Assembly: GCF_900996225.1 (NCBI RefSeq)
Contig: NZ_CAAJGL010000156.1
Span: 186,001-250,000 of the forward strand
DNA from: Paraburkholderia sp. BCC1884
Lineage (GTDB): Bacteria > Pseudomonadota > Gammaproteobacteria > Burkholderiales > Burkholderiaceae
Direction of reading: 5' to 3'
DNA: 64,000 nt
Both the position numbers and the translations under genes were made by a program. This document shows, piece after piece, positions 50,195-58,758 of this stretch. The notes beneath the pieces are model-generated. The model saw only the letters and a program-made list of their open reading frames with translations, did no database searches and was not told the DNA's origin. Positions within the stretch are counted from its first letter, which is position 1; every line of letters starts with the position of its first letter.

Positions 50195-50740
50195 TTATGC
50201 GAAGCGACGAGCCTTCATAACCGCAATAACCTGATCCGCAGTCATTTTTCCCATATGTATACCTGGTCGCATCGGAAGAAAGACTTCCAGCATGCGCTTA
50301 TAACCTTGGACTGATTCGCTGTGAGAGTTGAGCTCCCGACCTCCGAAGTGCTGAAATCGTCGTAGGTCCTTGATCATGAACACCGCGACCGAGTAATGGT
50401 CTTCATTGTTGGCGTCGAACCCTGCGAATTCGATAGTGTCGCCGAACACACCGCCCTCGGTGATCACACGCTGCTTTTCGTCTTCGCCCAATTGTTTGAA
50501 CGCAGACTCGAGAAAGCTCCACATGTCCAATATGTCGACTACTTCTTTGACCACGGCCGGGTTTTCATGTGGCAGGTTTATGTCGTTCAAAAAATTATAA
50601 TTCCACTCGAATGCCCACAATTGATCACTATTTAGCGCAGACCTCACAAAATCGTGGTCGATCTCGCCCTCAATGCCGAGCTTCTCGTAGACGTCGCACA
50701 ACATCATCAAAATCATTTTCTCGGCCGGAGACACTTTCAT
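50195..50740 (-). CDS. YfbU family protein
   Basis: A 181-residue protein with the YfbU pattern: KMILMMLCDVYEKLG near the start, WAFEWNYNFL, VVDILDMWSFLESAFKQL, FAGFDANNEDHYSVAVFMIKDLRRF and MLEVFLPMRP. The family's molecular role is unclear; in E. coli YfbU has been linked to cell death and competence-like phenotypes. The ATG at 50740 has GAGGA 6 nt upstream. Chromosomal in many bacteria, it appears here as prophage cargo between the lysis and SRAP genes. Confidence 0.86.
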   Translation of the reverse strand: MKVSPAEKMILMMLCDVYEKLGIEGEIDHDFVRSALNSDQLWAFEWNYNFLNDINLPHENPAVVKEVVDILDMWSFLESAFKQLGEDEKQRVITEGGVFGDTIEFAGFDANNEDHYSVAVFMIKDLRRFQHFGGRELNSHSESVQGYKRMLEVFLPMRPGIHMGKMTADQVIAVMKARRFA

Positions 50741-50843
50741 TTTCAATCCTCGCAGGTGTGGGATGTCCAGTTTATAGAAATCTTCACACGAATCGATACG
50801 CATGCGCCCCGGCCAAGGACAAGCGCGTCCACTGCTTGAGCCA

Positions 50844-51107
50844 TTACTTTCCCGCCGTCGGCTTCCAGCCGCACTGTTTCGCGCCGGCGAGGTTGTGAGC
50901 GAGGATTGCCCTCGCGGTCTCGTCGGTGAGCACGTCGCCGTTACTCACATAGATCGGCTTCGTCCAGTCGCACGCAGTATCAACGAACCGGGTCTTGACC
51001 TGAACCAACGGTTCCGCGGCCAGCGGCTTCTCCTGGTCGGCTCCATTCATTGCGCAACTGGTCAGCAGCGGACCCAGCAGGCAAAGCAGCAACGTCGCTT
51101 TCAACAT
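50844..51107 (-). CDS. Rz1-like outer-membrane spanin lipoprotein
   Basis: An 87-residue protein with a lipoprotein signal (LLLCLLGPLLTSC; lipobox LTSC, Cys18), so it is anchored in the outer membrane. AAGGAGAG precedes the ATG by 5 nt. It overlaps the Rz-like gene in another frame for 128 nt, the hallmark of spanin pairs. The mature part has VDTACDWTKPIYVSNGDVLTDETARAILAHN, seen in Rz1-like proteins of Burkholderia phages. It would fuse inner and outer membranes with Rz at lysis. Confidence 0.85.
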   Translation of the reverse strand: MLKATLLLCLLGPLLTSCAMNGADQEKPLAAEPLVQVKTRFVDTACDWTKPIYVSNGDVLTDETARAILAHNLAGAKQCGWKPTAGK

Positions 51108-51345
51108 CGGTTCTCTCCTTTTGTGCGGCCGCGCCCTGTTGGGCAGCTGCCGCGTTCGCTTGGGCCTCGGCGTCGCGCACCTCGGCGGTTTGGGTTTGCG
51201 CCTGAGCGGCAGTCGTTTGGGCTTCGGCAACTTTCTGGTCGGCCGTGGCCACCTTCGCCTTCGAATTCCAATGTGTCAGCAGCGCGCCGGCGCCGGCGAG
51301 TGCCGCGAGAATCCACGGACCAAACTGGAGAAGCAGTGCGATCAT
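50980..51345 (-). CDS. Rz-like inner-membrane spanin
   Basis: A 121-residue protein with one N-terminal membrane helix (LLQFGPWILAALAGAGALL) and a long Ala/Gln-rich coiled coil (KVAEAQTTAAQAQTQTAEVRDAEAQANAAAAQQ). This matches i-spanins. The Rz1-like gene lies partly inside it in another frame. The start at 51345 overlaps the lysozyme stop (ATGA-type junction at 51342-51345), so translation is coupled. Confidence 0.83.
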   Translation of the reverse strand: MIALLLQFGPWILAALAGAGALLTHWNSKAKVATADQKVAEAQTTAAQAQTQTAEVRDAEAQANAAAAQQGAAAQKERTDVESDVAALPAGSAADQLRNEWSRPGEAAGRGTVGSGQDPVR

Positions 51346-51809
51346 TTCCCGTCCCTCATCATGTTGGCGAGCCGCAGCGCGCGGCCCGGTTGCGCGGCGG
51401 TGCCGATCCCTACCTGAGACGCCCACGCCGAGTTAAGCATCCCCTGCGCGGCGTCGGCGTACCGTCCTTGCCGCATCGCGGCGAGCGTGTTGACGAAACC
51501 GAGCAGCTTCGTGATGCCGAGGTTGAAGCACATGTTGCAGATCACGCGCTGGCGCGCGTAGTTGAAGTCGCGCCACCAAGCCAGATTGCGATCGAGATCC
51601 GCATAGACCGATTCGAGATCCCACTCGAGCAGTTGATCGACCTGCTCGTCGGATAGCGGATAGGCCCATGCGGCCGGCAGCGGCGACGCGCGCAGGTTGT
51701 GGCCAACACCAGTCGTCGGAATGCCCTTTGTGTCGAGGTACACGATGTAGCGCACGCCCTCGTCGCGCCGTAGTTCGCAAACGAGTTGAAGCTCGTTATT
51801 GGCCTCCAT
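51342..51809 (-). CDS. Phage lysozyme, glycoside hydrolase family 24
   Basis: A 155-residue endolysin. The T4-lysozyme catalytic triad is E17, D26 and T32 (RRDEGVRYIVYLDTKGIPTTG), with spacing identical to E11/D20/T26 of T4. NRNLAWW and ICNMCFNLGITKLLGFVNTL are the conserved helices. There is no signal peptide, so it depends on the holin. The ATG at 51809 has GAGG 6 nt upstream and overlaps the holin gene by 14 nt. Confidence 0.94.
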   Translation of the reverse strand: MEANNELQLVCELRRDEGVRYIVYLDTKGIPTTGVGHNLRASPLPAAWAYPLSDEQVDQLLEWDLESVYADLDRNLAWWRDFNYARQRVICNMCFNLGITKLLGFVNTLAAMRQGRYADAAQGMLNSAWASQVGIGTAAQPGRALRLANMMRDGK

Positions 51810-52062
51810 CACCACCCTCGCGCGGTACGCGGCGCACCGTCGTATAACGCAACGCCAGGAACGTCGCGCACAGGATCGTGTAGCTGATCGCCTGCTGCAC
51901 GCTGTGCGGCAGGTACTGTTTCAGGTCGTCAGGCATACCGTTCCACGTCTCGCGCAGCACGGCGCCGAGCGGCGCAACAACGCCTACGGCCGTCGAGAAA
52001 ATAACGGTGCCGCGCGTGTGCAATTTCTGCCAGCCGTCGGCCAGCGTGATCTTCAATGTCAT
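51796..52062 (-). CDS. Phage holin
   Basis: An 88-residue protein with two hydrophobic segments (TVIFSTAVGVVAPLGAVL and AISYTILCATFLALRYTTV) and a charged C-terminal tail (RRVPREGGDGGQ), the layout of class II holins. Its ATG overlaps the stop of the preceding gene (ATGA), and the lysozyme gene starts within its 3' end. It would form the inner-membrane lesions that let the endolysin out. Confidence 0.86.
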   Translation of the reverse strand: MTLKITLADGWQKLHTRGTVIFSTAVGVVAPLGAVLRETWNGMPDDLKQYLPHSVQQAISYTILCATFLALRYTTVRRVPREGGDGGQ

Positions 52063-52376
52063 TTCGTCCATCCCCGGGTTTCCGGACGCACGCCCGCGCG
52101 ATCGTAGAGAAGCCGGTCCAGCTTCTCGTTGATCGCCTTGAGCTGCTCCTTGTTGTCGGACTTCTGCTCGCTCTGGTCTTTCTCGATGTGGTTGGTCCGA
52201 TCCTCGAGGCTGCTGATTCGTCGATCGAAGCTCAGATACAGGCCAAAGCCCGAACCGAGACATCCGGCTAACAGCGCGACCAGTGTCAAAAGCGTCGGGA
52301 TGTTCACCGACTTGTCGAACGACCATTGCCGCACTTCGTCTAGCGGCATTGCCCCCGCTTGCCGTTCTTGATTCAC
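52059..52376 (-). CDS. Small phage membrane protein with coiled coil (lysis module)
   Basis: A 105-residue protein with one membrane helix (IPTLLTLVALLAGCLGSGFGLYL) followed by a heptad-like coiled coil (DRRISSLEDRTNHIEKDQSEQKSDNKEQLKAINEKLDRLL). GTG at 52376 is preceded by GGGGGAG; ATG at 52349 is an alternative. First gene of the lysis module after the terminators and coupled to the holin. It could be an antiholin or a second holin-like protein. Confidence 0.75.
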   Translation of the reverse strand: MNQERQAGAMPLDEVRQWSFDKSVNIPTLLTLVALLAGCLGSGFGLYLSFDRRISSLEDRTNHIEKDQSEQKSDNKEQLKAINEKLDRLLYDRAGVRPETRGWTK

Positions 52377-52407
52377 GCGCTCCCCCTTTGAAAACGGCGC
52401 GGCCATA

Positions 52408-52460
52408 AAAAAAGCCACCCGAAGGCGGCCAATAAAAAAAGCCAGCTCGAAGGCTGGCTT
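52408..52460 (-). terminator. Two tandem intrinsic terminators
   Basis: On the minus strand the first hairpin is AAGCCAGC/GCTGGCTT (arms 52453-52460 and 52439-52446, loop of 6) followed by a T-run. The second is GCCGCC/GGTGGC (arms 52424-52429 and 52414-52419, TTCG tetraloop) followed by seven T. They end the lipoprotein transcript and insulate the lysis module. Confidence 0.85.
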
Positions 52461-52482
52461 TCGTTCTCTCTTTAATTTGGTG

Positions 52483-53346
52483 CTACGTCCCCGCTGACGC
52501 GCCACTCGCGGCGCCGGCGTTATCCGCTGTCTCCTTGTAGAGAGCGGCTATCGTATCGGCGACGGACTGGATTTGCAGATTTTGCAAATAGGCGTCGGGG
52601 GTGCGGCAATCGGCGCCCAGATGACCCTGCGTGACAGTGTTGACTGTCGTGTACGCCCCGGTCACTGGATCCTGCGTAGTGACATACGCGTAGGAGATGC
52701 CGCCGGCCAACTGGCCCGTCGTCGCGGCAACCGCTTGCAAAATCGACCCTTGGAGAGCATCTCGAGCGGTGTACTGATCATTAAAATTCGAGCCGGCCGG
52801 ATAGTCGCAGGTCTCGATCGGAAGAACAATCCATACCTGTTTGCCAGCAACGTGCATCCGCTGGATGAACACCTCCAGATCCTGCTCGAACTGAGTTGCA
52901 GCCGCGCGCTGGTCAGGGTCCGTCCAAGGCGTAACCATGTCATCGAGCTGGAAATTTGCTATCACTGCGCCGCTGAGGTCCGTCTTGAACTGGTCCTGCG
53001 TCGGGGGAAGACCGTTGTCTTCGCCCATTATCAACGCGTGAAGCGATGTACCGTCCATGACTTTCGGTGTCACGTCGGCAGTGACACCGCGCGCGGCCAG
53101 CGCGTCCTGAAGGGTTTGTACCGTCGTCTGAACGTCTGAGGACCCATCGGCATCGGATGCAGCCTTCGCGACCGCAGCCAATTGCGCATGCGCAGTAGCT
53201 GCCGTCAACGACACCAGCGGTTTTCCGTACATAGAAATCGTGTACGCCTTGGCAGCTGGCTGAGATGAAATACCGCCGTCTCCACCGCCGCCGCACGCCA
53301 CAAGACTGAACGCCACCAATCCCACTGCCGAACACAACTTGAACAT
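52483..53346 (-). CDS. Prophage-encoded lipoprotein, possibly SGNH-hydrolase-like
   Basis: A 287-residue protein with a lipoprotein signal (KLCSAVGLVAFSLVACGGGG; lipobox LVAC). The mature domain has alternating strands and helices; ANFQLDDMVTPWTD and VAGKQVWIVLPIETCDYPAG are reminiscent of blocks in SGNH hydrolases, but a clear GDS motif is missing, so the fold is uncertain. Two terminators follow it. Surface lipoproteins placed between tail and lysis genes are often lysogenic-conversion genes that alter the host surface or exclude other phages. Confidence 0.72.
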   Translation of the reverse strand: MFKLCSAVGLVAFSLVACGGGGDGGISSQPAAKAYTISMYGKPLVSLTAATAHAQLAAVAKAASDADGSSDVQTTVQTLQDALAARGVTADVTPKVMDGTSLHALIMGEDNGLPPTQDQFKTDLSGAVIANFQLDDMVTPWTDPDQRAAATQFEQDLEVFIQRMHVAGKQVWIVLPIETCDYPAGSNFNDQYTARDALQGSILQAVAATTGQLAGGISYAYVTTQDPVTGAYTTVNTVTQGHLGADCRTPDAYLQNLQIQSVADTIAALYKETADNAGAASGASAGT

Positions 53347-53406
53347 CGCCGCCCCCGAGGAAAATGCCTTGCTTTTGTCTGACAAATATTACATTGAATT
53401 ACGACA

Positions 53407-53718
53407 TCATGCGACGATCTCTGCCCCAGCGAAAACGAAACGGTTCGCATAGGTGGGCGCGGCGTTCTCGGGAGCGGCGGCAGATAACTGCTGCTCCGCA
53501 TAAGCGAACGCGTCCTGCCCGTTGGCGGGTAAGCCGTCAACGACAATTTGCTGGGTATAAAGCGGAGCTTTACCAGCTGCGCGCATATCGGCATTCAGAT
53601 AGGAAGCGATCTGAATCGATGTGCTCTTTCCGTCGTCGTCCAGCGTGACCAACGATGCGCGGTGATAGCTGGCGGTGGCGCCGGTCGACGGCGTCACATA
53701 GTCTTTCTGAAGAGGCAT
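53407..53718 (-). CDS. Small phage hypothetical protein
   Basis: A 103-residue protein following the tail genes, with AGGA 6 nt before the ATG at 53718. The sequence is Ala/Ser/Thr-rich (VTPSTGATASYHRASLVTLDDDGKSTSIQIASYLN) and predicted mostly beta. A similar small protein often follows gpJ genes in Burkholderia prophages. Function unknown. Confidence 0.68.
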   Translation of the reverse strand: MPLQKDYVTPSTGATASYHRASLVTLDDDGKSTSIQIASYLNADMRAAGKAPLYTQQIVVDGLPANGQDAFAYAEQQLSAAAPENAAPTYANRFVFAGAEIVA

Positions 53719-53730
53719 GTTCAATCCTGG

Positions 53731-54471
53731 TTAAATATTGCTTAGATCAATCGCCATGAATCGCCAATCAAATTGCGATCCAAAACAGATGTCGTTGTTA
53801 GGGTGAGCCGGACTGCCGTTCTGGTAATACCCGTACTTGAAATTGACGGTATTGCCCGCGGTCTGAAGCCCACTCATGTTGTACCAACTGTTGGGGCCGC
53901 CACCTTCCGTGCAGATGAAAGCCGTTCCGATCGCCGCGACGCCGATTTTGCTCACCGTCGGGTAGTTCCACGAGGATGTACGCGTGTCAACATGCGCCCA
54001 TTGTCCCCACCCAGGCGATGTGTTGTTGATGTTCCCGGCTTGGTTGTCGATCACCCGAGCGATACGCTGGCGCGCATCGAACACCAGCACGCCATTCTGG
54101 TCAAACACTTGAAGCCCGTAGCCTGGCCCCGCAGGCGCGGCAGCAGACGACTGATCGAATACATACACGCTAACGATCGCGGCTGTATCGGTCCAGATTT
54201 TTACGGACCACGTGCCGTTGCTGTTGACGCATTGCAAGATGGTCGCGTATGCATTCGGGCTATACAAAGCGATCAGTGGCTTTACTGCGTTGATCGTGAA
54301 ACTAGCCACATTCGCCGAGTAGGTGTACATGACACCGGCATTAGACTTAGCTCCGTTGATTGTGCCGCCCGCTGTCGTCACATCAAATTTCTGTCGCAAC
54401 GCATAGTTCTGCGTGGTGCCGTCGATCTGGACTAGCCCGGTATCGGTAAATGCCTGAAATCCAACCGGCAT
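53731..54471 (-). CDS. Phage tail-associated hypothetical protein
   Basis: A 246-residue, beta-rich protein. A short segment (GLQVFDQNGVLVFDARQRIARVID) is clearly related to GLQCWDENGNLIFDATYRVLRIID of the neighbouring smaller protein, so the two share a module. Its ATG overlaps the stop of that gene (TGATG). Aromatic and Asn-rich loops near the C-terminus suggest an exposed, perhaps receptor- or glycan-binding surface. It lies directly behind the host-specificity gene. Confidence 0.72.
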   Translation of the reverse strand: MPVGFQAFTDTGLVQIDGTTQNYALRQKFDVTTAGGTINGAKSNAGVMYTYSANVASFTINAVKPLIALYSPNAYATILQCVNSNGTWSVKIWTDTAAIVSVYVFDQSSAAAPAGPGYGLQVFDQNGVLVFDARQRIARVIDNQAGNINNTSPGWGQWAHVDTRTSSWNYPTVSKIGVAAIGTAFICTEGGGPNSWYNMSGLQTAGNTVNFKYGYYQNGSPAHPNNDICFGSQFDWRFMAIDLSNI

Positions 54472-54788
54472 CAGCTTGCTCCGTAAAACAAAGTACCCAG
54501 CTGGTAAGTGTCGTATTGGGTGTTGTGTTTAGGCGCATACGACCAGCTAAGAATGCCGGTGGACGGATCGATCGTGAAACGAGGCGTTATTACCCCTCCG
54601 GAAAGGTAGCCGTCGCCGCACGTGTTGTTTGGTTGGAATGACACAAAACCACCCTGCTTCAGGCGGTCGTCCTGCCGACTGTTATTGGTGCCGTCCATGA
54701 TTACCGAGTCGATAATCCGCAAAACCCGGTACGTAGCATCGAAGATGAGGTTCCCGTTCTCATCCCAGCATTGAAGGCCACAAGACAT
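54471..54788 (-). CDS. Small phage tail-associated protein
   Basis: A 105-residue protein opening with MSCGLQCWDENGNLIFDATYRVLRIID, the module it shares with the next gene. The ATG overlaps the gpJ stop (TAATG), and its own stop overlaps the next ATG; the three genes are thus translated as a chain. Probably a tail-tip accessory protein. No known family. Confidence 0.7.
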   Translation of the reverse strand: MSCGLQCWDENGNLIFDATYRVLRIIDSVIMDGTNNSRQDDRLKQGGFVSFQPNNTCGDGYLSGGVITPRFTIDPSTGILSWSYAPKHNTQYDTYQLGTLFYGAS

Positions 54789-57700
54789 TACCAACACCCC
54801 CAGCGAACGCGAAGCGTGTTGTTGTTGTCGTAGGCCCGGCCGCCGCTGTTGTCGCTCACGGCATAGCCACTGCCCGCGTTCGCGCCATTGAAGGTCAGGC
54901 CGGAGTTTTTATTTAGCACCCACAGCGGCTGGCCGTTCGCGCCGAGCGCGGTCGATTGAATGATGTCACCGATATTGGCGTTTTGAATCCACGCCACACC
55001 GATCAACGCTTGGCTGATGAAGACCTGCCCGCCCTGCACGACGAATGGCGCTGTAACGGCGCTGCCGTTCGGGTCAAGAATTGCGACGCGGCTCGCGGAC
55101 AGAAGAACCTGCGACTCCACGACACCACTGGTGTTGTCGACACCAACGCCAATGCCGGCGATGTAGGTGCGGCCGTTTGCGGTGATCTGCGTCTTGATCT
55201 GGTACGACGCGGCCACGCGCCCATTCAAGTCCGCGTACGAACTCGCCACGGTCTGCACCGCAGCCGTGTTTGCGTTTGCCTGCGCCTGAATCGTGGTGAT
55301 CTGCGTCGCCTGCGCGCTGTCGGCGTCAATGCGCGCCTGCGTCTCGGTTTGCACTGCCGCGAGCAGGGTCGTTTTCGTCGAGGTGATCTGAGCGGTGGTC
55401 GTCTCAAGGTTCTGCGCCAGCGCGAGATCGGCCTCCGCGCGCGCCGACTGCTCAGACCAGACACCTGCGTAGACCTGCGTTGAGCCGGCGTAGTCGCCAG
55501 TGCTGCCCGCCATTTCTGGAATGAGCACTTGGGCGCTTACCTGGTCAAGACGCGTCGACAACGCTGTGTCGCCGTCGACGCGCGCCTGCTGCTCATTCGA
55601 GATGGCCGCGGCGTTCTCTTGAACGTCCTGCTGTAAGTCCGGAATCAGTTCGATGGTCGCAAGCAGATCGGAACCGAGCGACGTCTGCGTAATGTGCCCC
55701 GCAAAGTAAGCCTCGTATTCCGTTTCGTCGCTGCTGCTCTGGCCGTTCACGCCCGCGCCGGCCGGATACCACGGCCCGATGTTGCCCGACGTGTCGACCA
55801 GACGCGCCCAGAAAAAGAACGATTGGCCTGCCGCGAGTCCCTGATATGAAGTGCCTGCCTGCGGAAACGCGAAATCGGAGAACTTGATCGCATCAGCGAG
55901 CACGTTCGTGCGGCTGTACCAGATCTCGGTGCGTTGCGTGTCGCCGGCCGAGCCATCCGCCGGGAACGACCAATTCAGGTTGATGCCGAACACGATCGAT
56001 TCCGTTGTCAGCGAAACGACTTGAGGCGGCGGGCTGGTCTTGCCCGTCAGCGCGGTGTCGACGCTATACGCCGGGATGGACGTCACACCCATCGGATTGA
56101 CCGCGCGCACGCGAGCGGTATAGGTGCCCTGATAGATACCGAAAACCTCGGCCTGCAAGCCGCCGGTCGAGTTGACGGTCACCCACTCGCCATTGTCCTT
56201 CCGCCACTCGGGCAAGTACGAGACAGCGCTGGCCGCCGCGTCCCACGCAATGACCATAACGGTTTTCGAGATGCCCTGATCGATGACCGAGTACGTCGAA
56301 AGCGTGACGTTCGCCGGCGGCGGCTGAACCGAGGGCGGCACGACCGTGATCGGCCGCACCTGAATCGCTGCGCCATTGTCGATCGCGGCGTACTTACCCG
56401 GTTCATACTGCGTTGCGTTGACGGTGTAGGTGATCTGACCGTTGTCGTCGCCTTCCTGCACGCTGATCACGCGAAACAACTGCGACGCGAGGTCTGCGCT
56501 CTCGAGCATCCACACCGCATTAGGCACCGGCTGGGTGCTAAAAATGTCCGACACGGTGATCGCATCGCCGTCGACCGATTGCACGGTGCGCTTTTCCGCA
56601 ATGCCGGTCGGCAGGATGACCGTGAGTGAGTCACCCGCTGCGACAGCCGGTGCCTTGTCGAGCGTTATGGTTCGAACGTTGACAGCACGAATCCGGCCGC
56701 CTATACGTCGGCCAGCCTTGGCAGGGTCTGCGACCGCGATCACCTGACCGGGCGCGCAGAGCGTTCCGTCTAGCCCCACCTGAAACGACACCGTGTTCGT
56801 CTCGTAGCGGCTGGTCAGCAGCGTCCACAAACCAACGCGGTGCGCCTGCCCTTGAGACGTGACACCGAAGGCGGTGATCTGCGCCTTGACGATGCCGTAG
56901 CGGGCGATGCCGTCGTCATCTGGCACGTACTCCACCGCCTGTTGATAGCCGTTCGCCGGGTCGTTCCAGCTGATGAGCGCAGTGGTGTAGCGCGTCTTGC
57001 GCTCCGAACCGACATATTGAAACTTGCCGGCGATGACGTTCGCGGCCGTGTAGACGTAGACCGGATCCGACGGCATGTCGGCGCTCGCCACCATGGCGCC
57101 CGGACCCCAATAGGCGATGCCGCGAAACGTGGTGGCAAGATCCTGAAGTACCTTGTACGCGTCGGCCTGCGACTGGATGACGGCGTTGCACGTAAAGCGC
57201 GGCTCCTGACCGCCCTTACCGTCGGAGACCATCACGTCGCAATACTGCGCGATCTGGTACAGCCCCCACTTGTCCACCATCGAGTCGTCGACGCGATTAC
57301 CGAGACCGTACCGCTTGTTCAGGACGAGGTCACGGAAAATCCACGGCGGGCTATTCGACCAGGCCAGCTTGAACGTACCGTCCCACACGCCGGAATAGGT
57401 TCGGGCGATAGGGTCGTAATTCGTCGGCACCTGGATCAGCAGACCGTTGATGTCGTACGCGCGCGTCGGCACCGAACTGAACGACTGCGCATCGAACGAG
57501 AGGCCAACCAGTGCGCTCATCGGATAGCGGAGCTTCCGGTCGATGATTTCCGTGATCGCCTCGATATTGACGGTGTCGGCGATCAACGAACTGTGAGCGT
57601 TTGCCGTGATCCGGCGCACGCGCACCAACCAGCCGGTGGCAGCCGCCGGCAATTCGACACGCACGCTGCGCTCATACAGCGTCGTCGTCTTGCCGTCGAA

Positions 57701-58180
57701 CGCACCGGACACGACTTGCGCGTAGGAGCCGCCATCTGTCGCGAGGTCGATTGCATACTCGACGCGATAGCCGGTCACGTTGCCCGTTGTGGAATCCGAC
57801 TTCTGTAGCGCCGGCACGCCGAACCGCACGCGCACCGCGGTGAGTTGCGTGTTCTCGACCTGGTGCACCCAAGGCGCATCCGACGTGAGCGGCACGCTAA
57901 CCGCAACCTCATTCTCGACGGCTGGAAACCCAGACATATACGTCTGATCCTGCGTGCCCAGCCGGGTGTCGACACTGTAGTTCGTGAAGTTGACCGAGCC
58001 GTCCGAATTCTGGATCGGCGTGTCGTCCAGAAAGACGGATTGCAGGCCGTTCACCAAACCTTCAATCGGCCCTTCCGACACCAGATCAAGCACGCGCGCA
58101 TAAGCGATCGAATGCAGGCTATCCGGTGACTCGGTCGGCGTGCTGCCGGAGCCCCCACCTTTTGAACCCTGGATGCGCAT
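54788..58180 (-). CDS. J: Host-specificity protein J (tail tip attachment protein)
   Basis: An 1130-residue protein of the lambda gpJ family. The N-terminus (SLHSIAYARVLDLVSEGPIEGLVNGLQSVFLDDTPIQNSDGS) and following domains match gpJ; fibronectin type III-like segments lie near residues 630-850 (for example PSVQPPPANVTLSTYSVIDQG), a helical region about 870-990 (many 'TALSTRLDQVSAQ'-like repeats), and a C-terminal DUF1983-like domain with a short, Gly-rich end. The distal part recognises the host receptor. Confidence 0.95.
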   Translation of the reverse strand: MRIQGSKGGGSGSTPTESPDSLHSIAYARVLDLVSEGPIEGLVNGLQSVFLDDTPIQNSDGSVNFTNYSVDTRLGTQDQTYMSGFPAVENEVAVSVPLTSDAPWVHQVENTQLTAVRVRFGVPALQKSDSTTGNVTGYRVEYAIDLATDGGSYAQVVSGAFDGKTTTLYERSVRVELPAAATGWLVRVRRITANAHSSLIADTVNIEAITEIIDRKLRYPMSALVGLSFDAQSFSSVPTRAYDINGLLIQVPTNYDPIARTYSGVWDGTFKLAWSNSPPWIFRDLVLNKRYGLGNRVDDSMVDKWGLYQIAQYCDVMVSDGKGGQEPRFTCNAVIQSQADAYKVLQDLATTFRGIAYWGPGAMVASADMPSDPVYVYTAANVIAGKFQYVGSERKTRYTTALISWNDPANGYQQAVEYVPDDDGIARYGIVKAQITAFGVTSQGQAHRVGLWTLLTSRYETNTVSFQVGLDGTLCAPGQVIAVADPAKAGRRIGGRIRAVNVRTITLDKAPAVAAGDSLTVILPTGIAEKRTVQSVDGDAITVSDIFSTQPVPNAVWMLESADLASQLFRVISVQEGDDNGQITYTVNATQYEPGKYAAIDNGAAIQVRPITVVPPSVQPPPANVTLSTYSVIDQGISKTVMVIAWDAAASAVSYLPEWRKDNGEWVTVNSTGGLQAEVFGIYQGTYTARVRAVNPMGVTSIPAYSVDTALTGKTSPPPQVVSLTTESIVFGINLNWSFPADGSAGDTQRTEIWYSRTNVLADAIKFSDFAFPQAGTSYQGLAAGQSFFFWARLVDTSGNIGPWYPAGAGVNGQSSSDETEYEAYFAGHITQTSLGSDLLATIELIPDLQQDVQENAAAISNEQQARVDGDTALSTRLDQVSAQVLIPEMAGSTGDYAGSTQVYAGVWSEQSARAEADLALAQNLETTTAQITSTKTTLLAAVQTETQARIDADSAQATQITTIQAQANANTAAVQTVASSYADLNGRVAASYQIKTQITANGRTYIAGIGVGVDNTSGVVESQVLLSASRVAILDPNGSAVTAPFVVQGGQVFISQALIGVAWIQNANIGDIIQSTALGANGQPLWVLNKNSGLTFNGANAGSGYAVSDNSGGRAYDNNNTLRVRWGCW

Positions 58181-58182
58181 GC

Positions 58183-58758
58183 CTATGCCTGGTCTTGGGC
58201 GTAAATGCCGTCGCTGATGACTTTAGAGCCGACACGCATGCGACCGTAGACGAGCGGCACCGGCTCGCCCTGCGCGGCGCCGTTCACCGGCCCATTGAAG
58301 TAATAAGACGTGCCGTTATCCGGTCCGGTGCCAGCAAGACCCGCAGTCTGAGGACTCAACATCTGCATGACACCGCCCAGCGCGAGCGACGCGCCGAGCC
58401 CGATCAGCGAGCCGCCGCCGAATTCGCTGGTGACGACGCCGACGACGACCAGAGCCGCGCCAAGAATCGTCTGGAACAGACCGGCAGCCTTGCTGCCGAC
58501 CAGCACCGGCGCGATGCGGATCTCATCGTCGCCGACCGGGTAGTCGAGCTGCTCTTCATTGAGACTTCGGCGTCCCATGAACACCGCGAACCTCAGGCCG
58601 TTGTCTTTCGCGTCCATCATGAATTTTTCGAATCCGCTGATCTGCGAGCACAGCGCGCGCATGGCCTCAGCCGTCGAGGAAACCGCGAAGCGATGCACGC
58701 GACCGAACCGCGCGCCAGCCACCCCATATAGCCGGATCGTTCGAACCTTTTCGGTCAC
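58183..58758 (-). CDS. I: Tail assembly protein I
   Basis: A 191-residue gpI homologue. An N-terminal ubiquitin-like domain (KVRTIRLYGVAGARFGRVHRFAVSSTAEAMRALCSQISGF) precedes a hydrophobic, Gly-rich segment (GLFQTILGAALVVVGVVTSEFGGGSLIGLGASLALGG) and a C-terminal GEPVPLVYGRMRVGSKVIS. In lambda gpI takes part in tail tip assembly but is not in the virion. The start is GTG overlapping the gpK stop (GTGA). Confidence 0.93.
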   Translation of the reverse strand: MTEKVRTIRLYGVAGARFGRVHRFAVSSTAEAMRALCSQISGFEKFMMDAKDNGLRFAVFMGRRSLNEEQLDYPVGDDEIRIAPVLVGSKAAGLFQTILGAALVVVGVVTSEFGGGSLIGLGASLALGGVMQMLSPQTAGLAGTGPDNGTSYYFNGPVNGAAQGEPVPLVYGRMRVGSKVISDGIYAQDQA

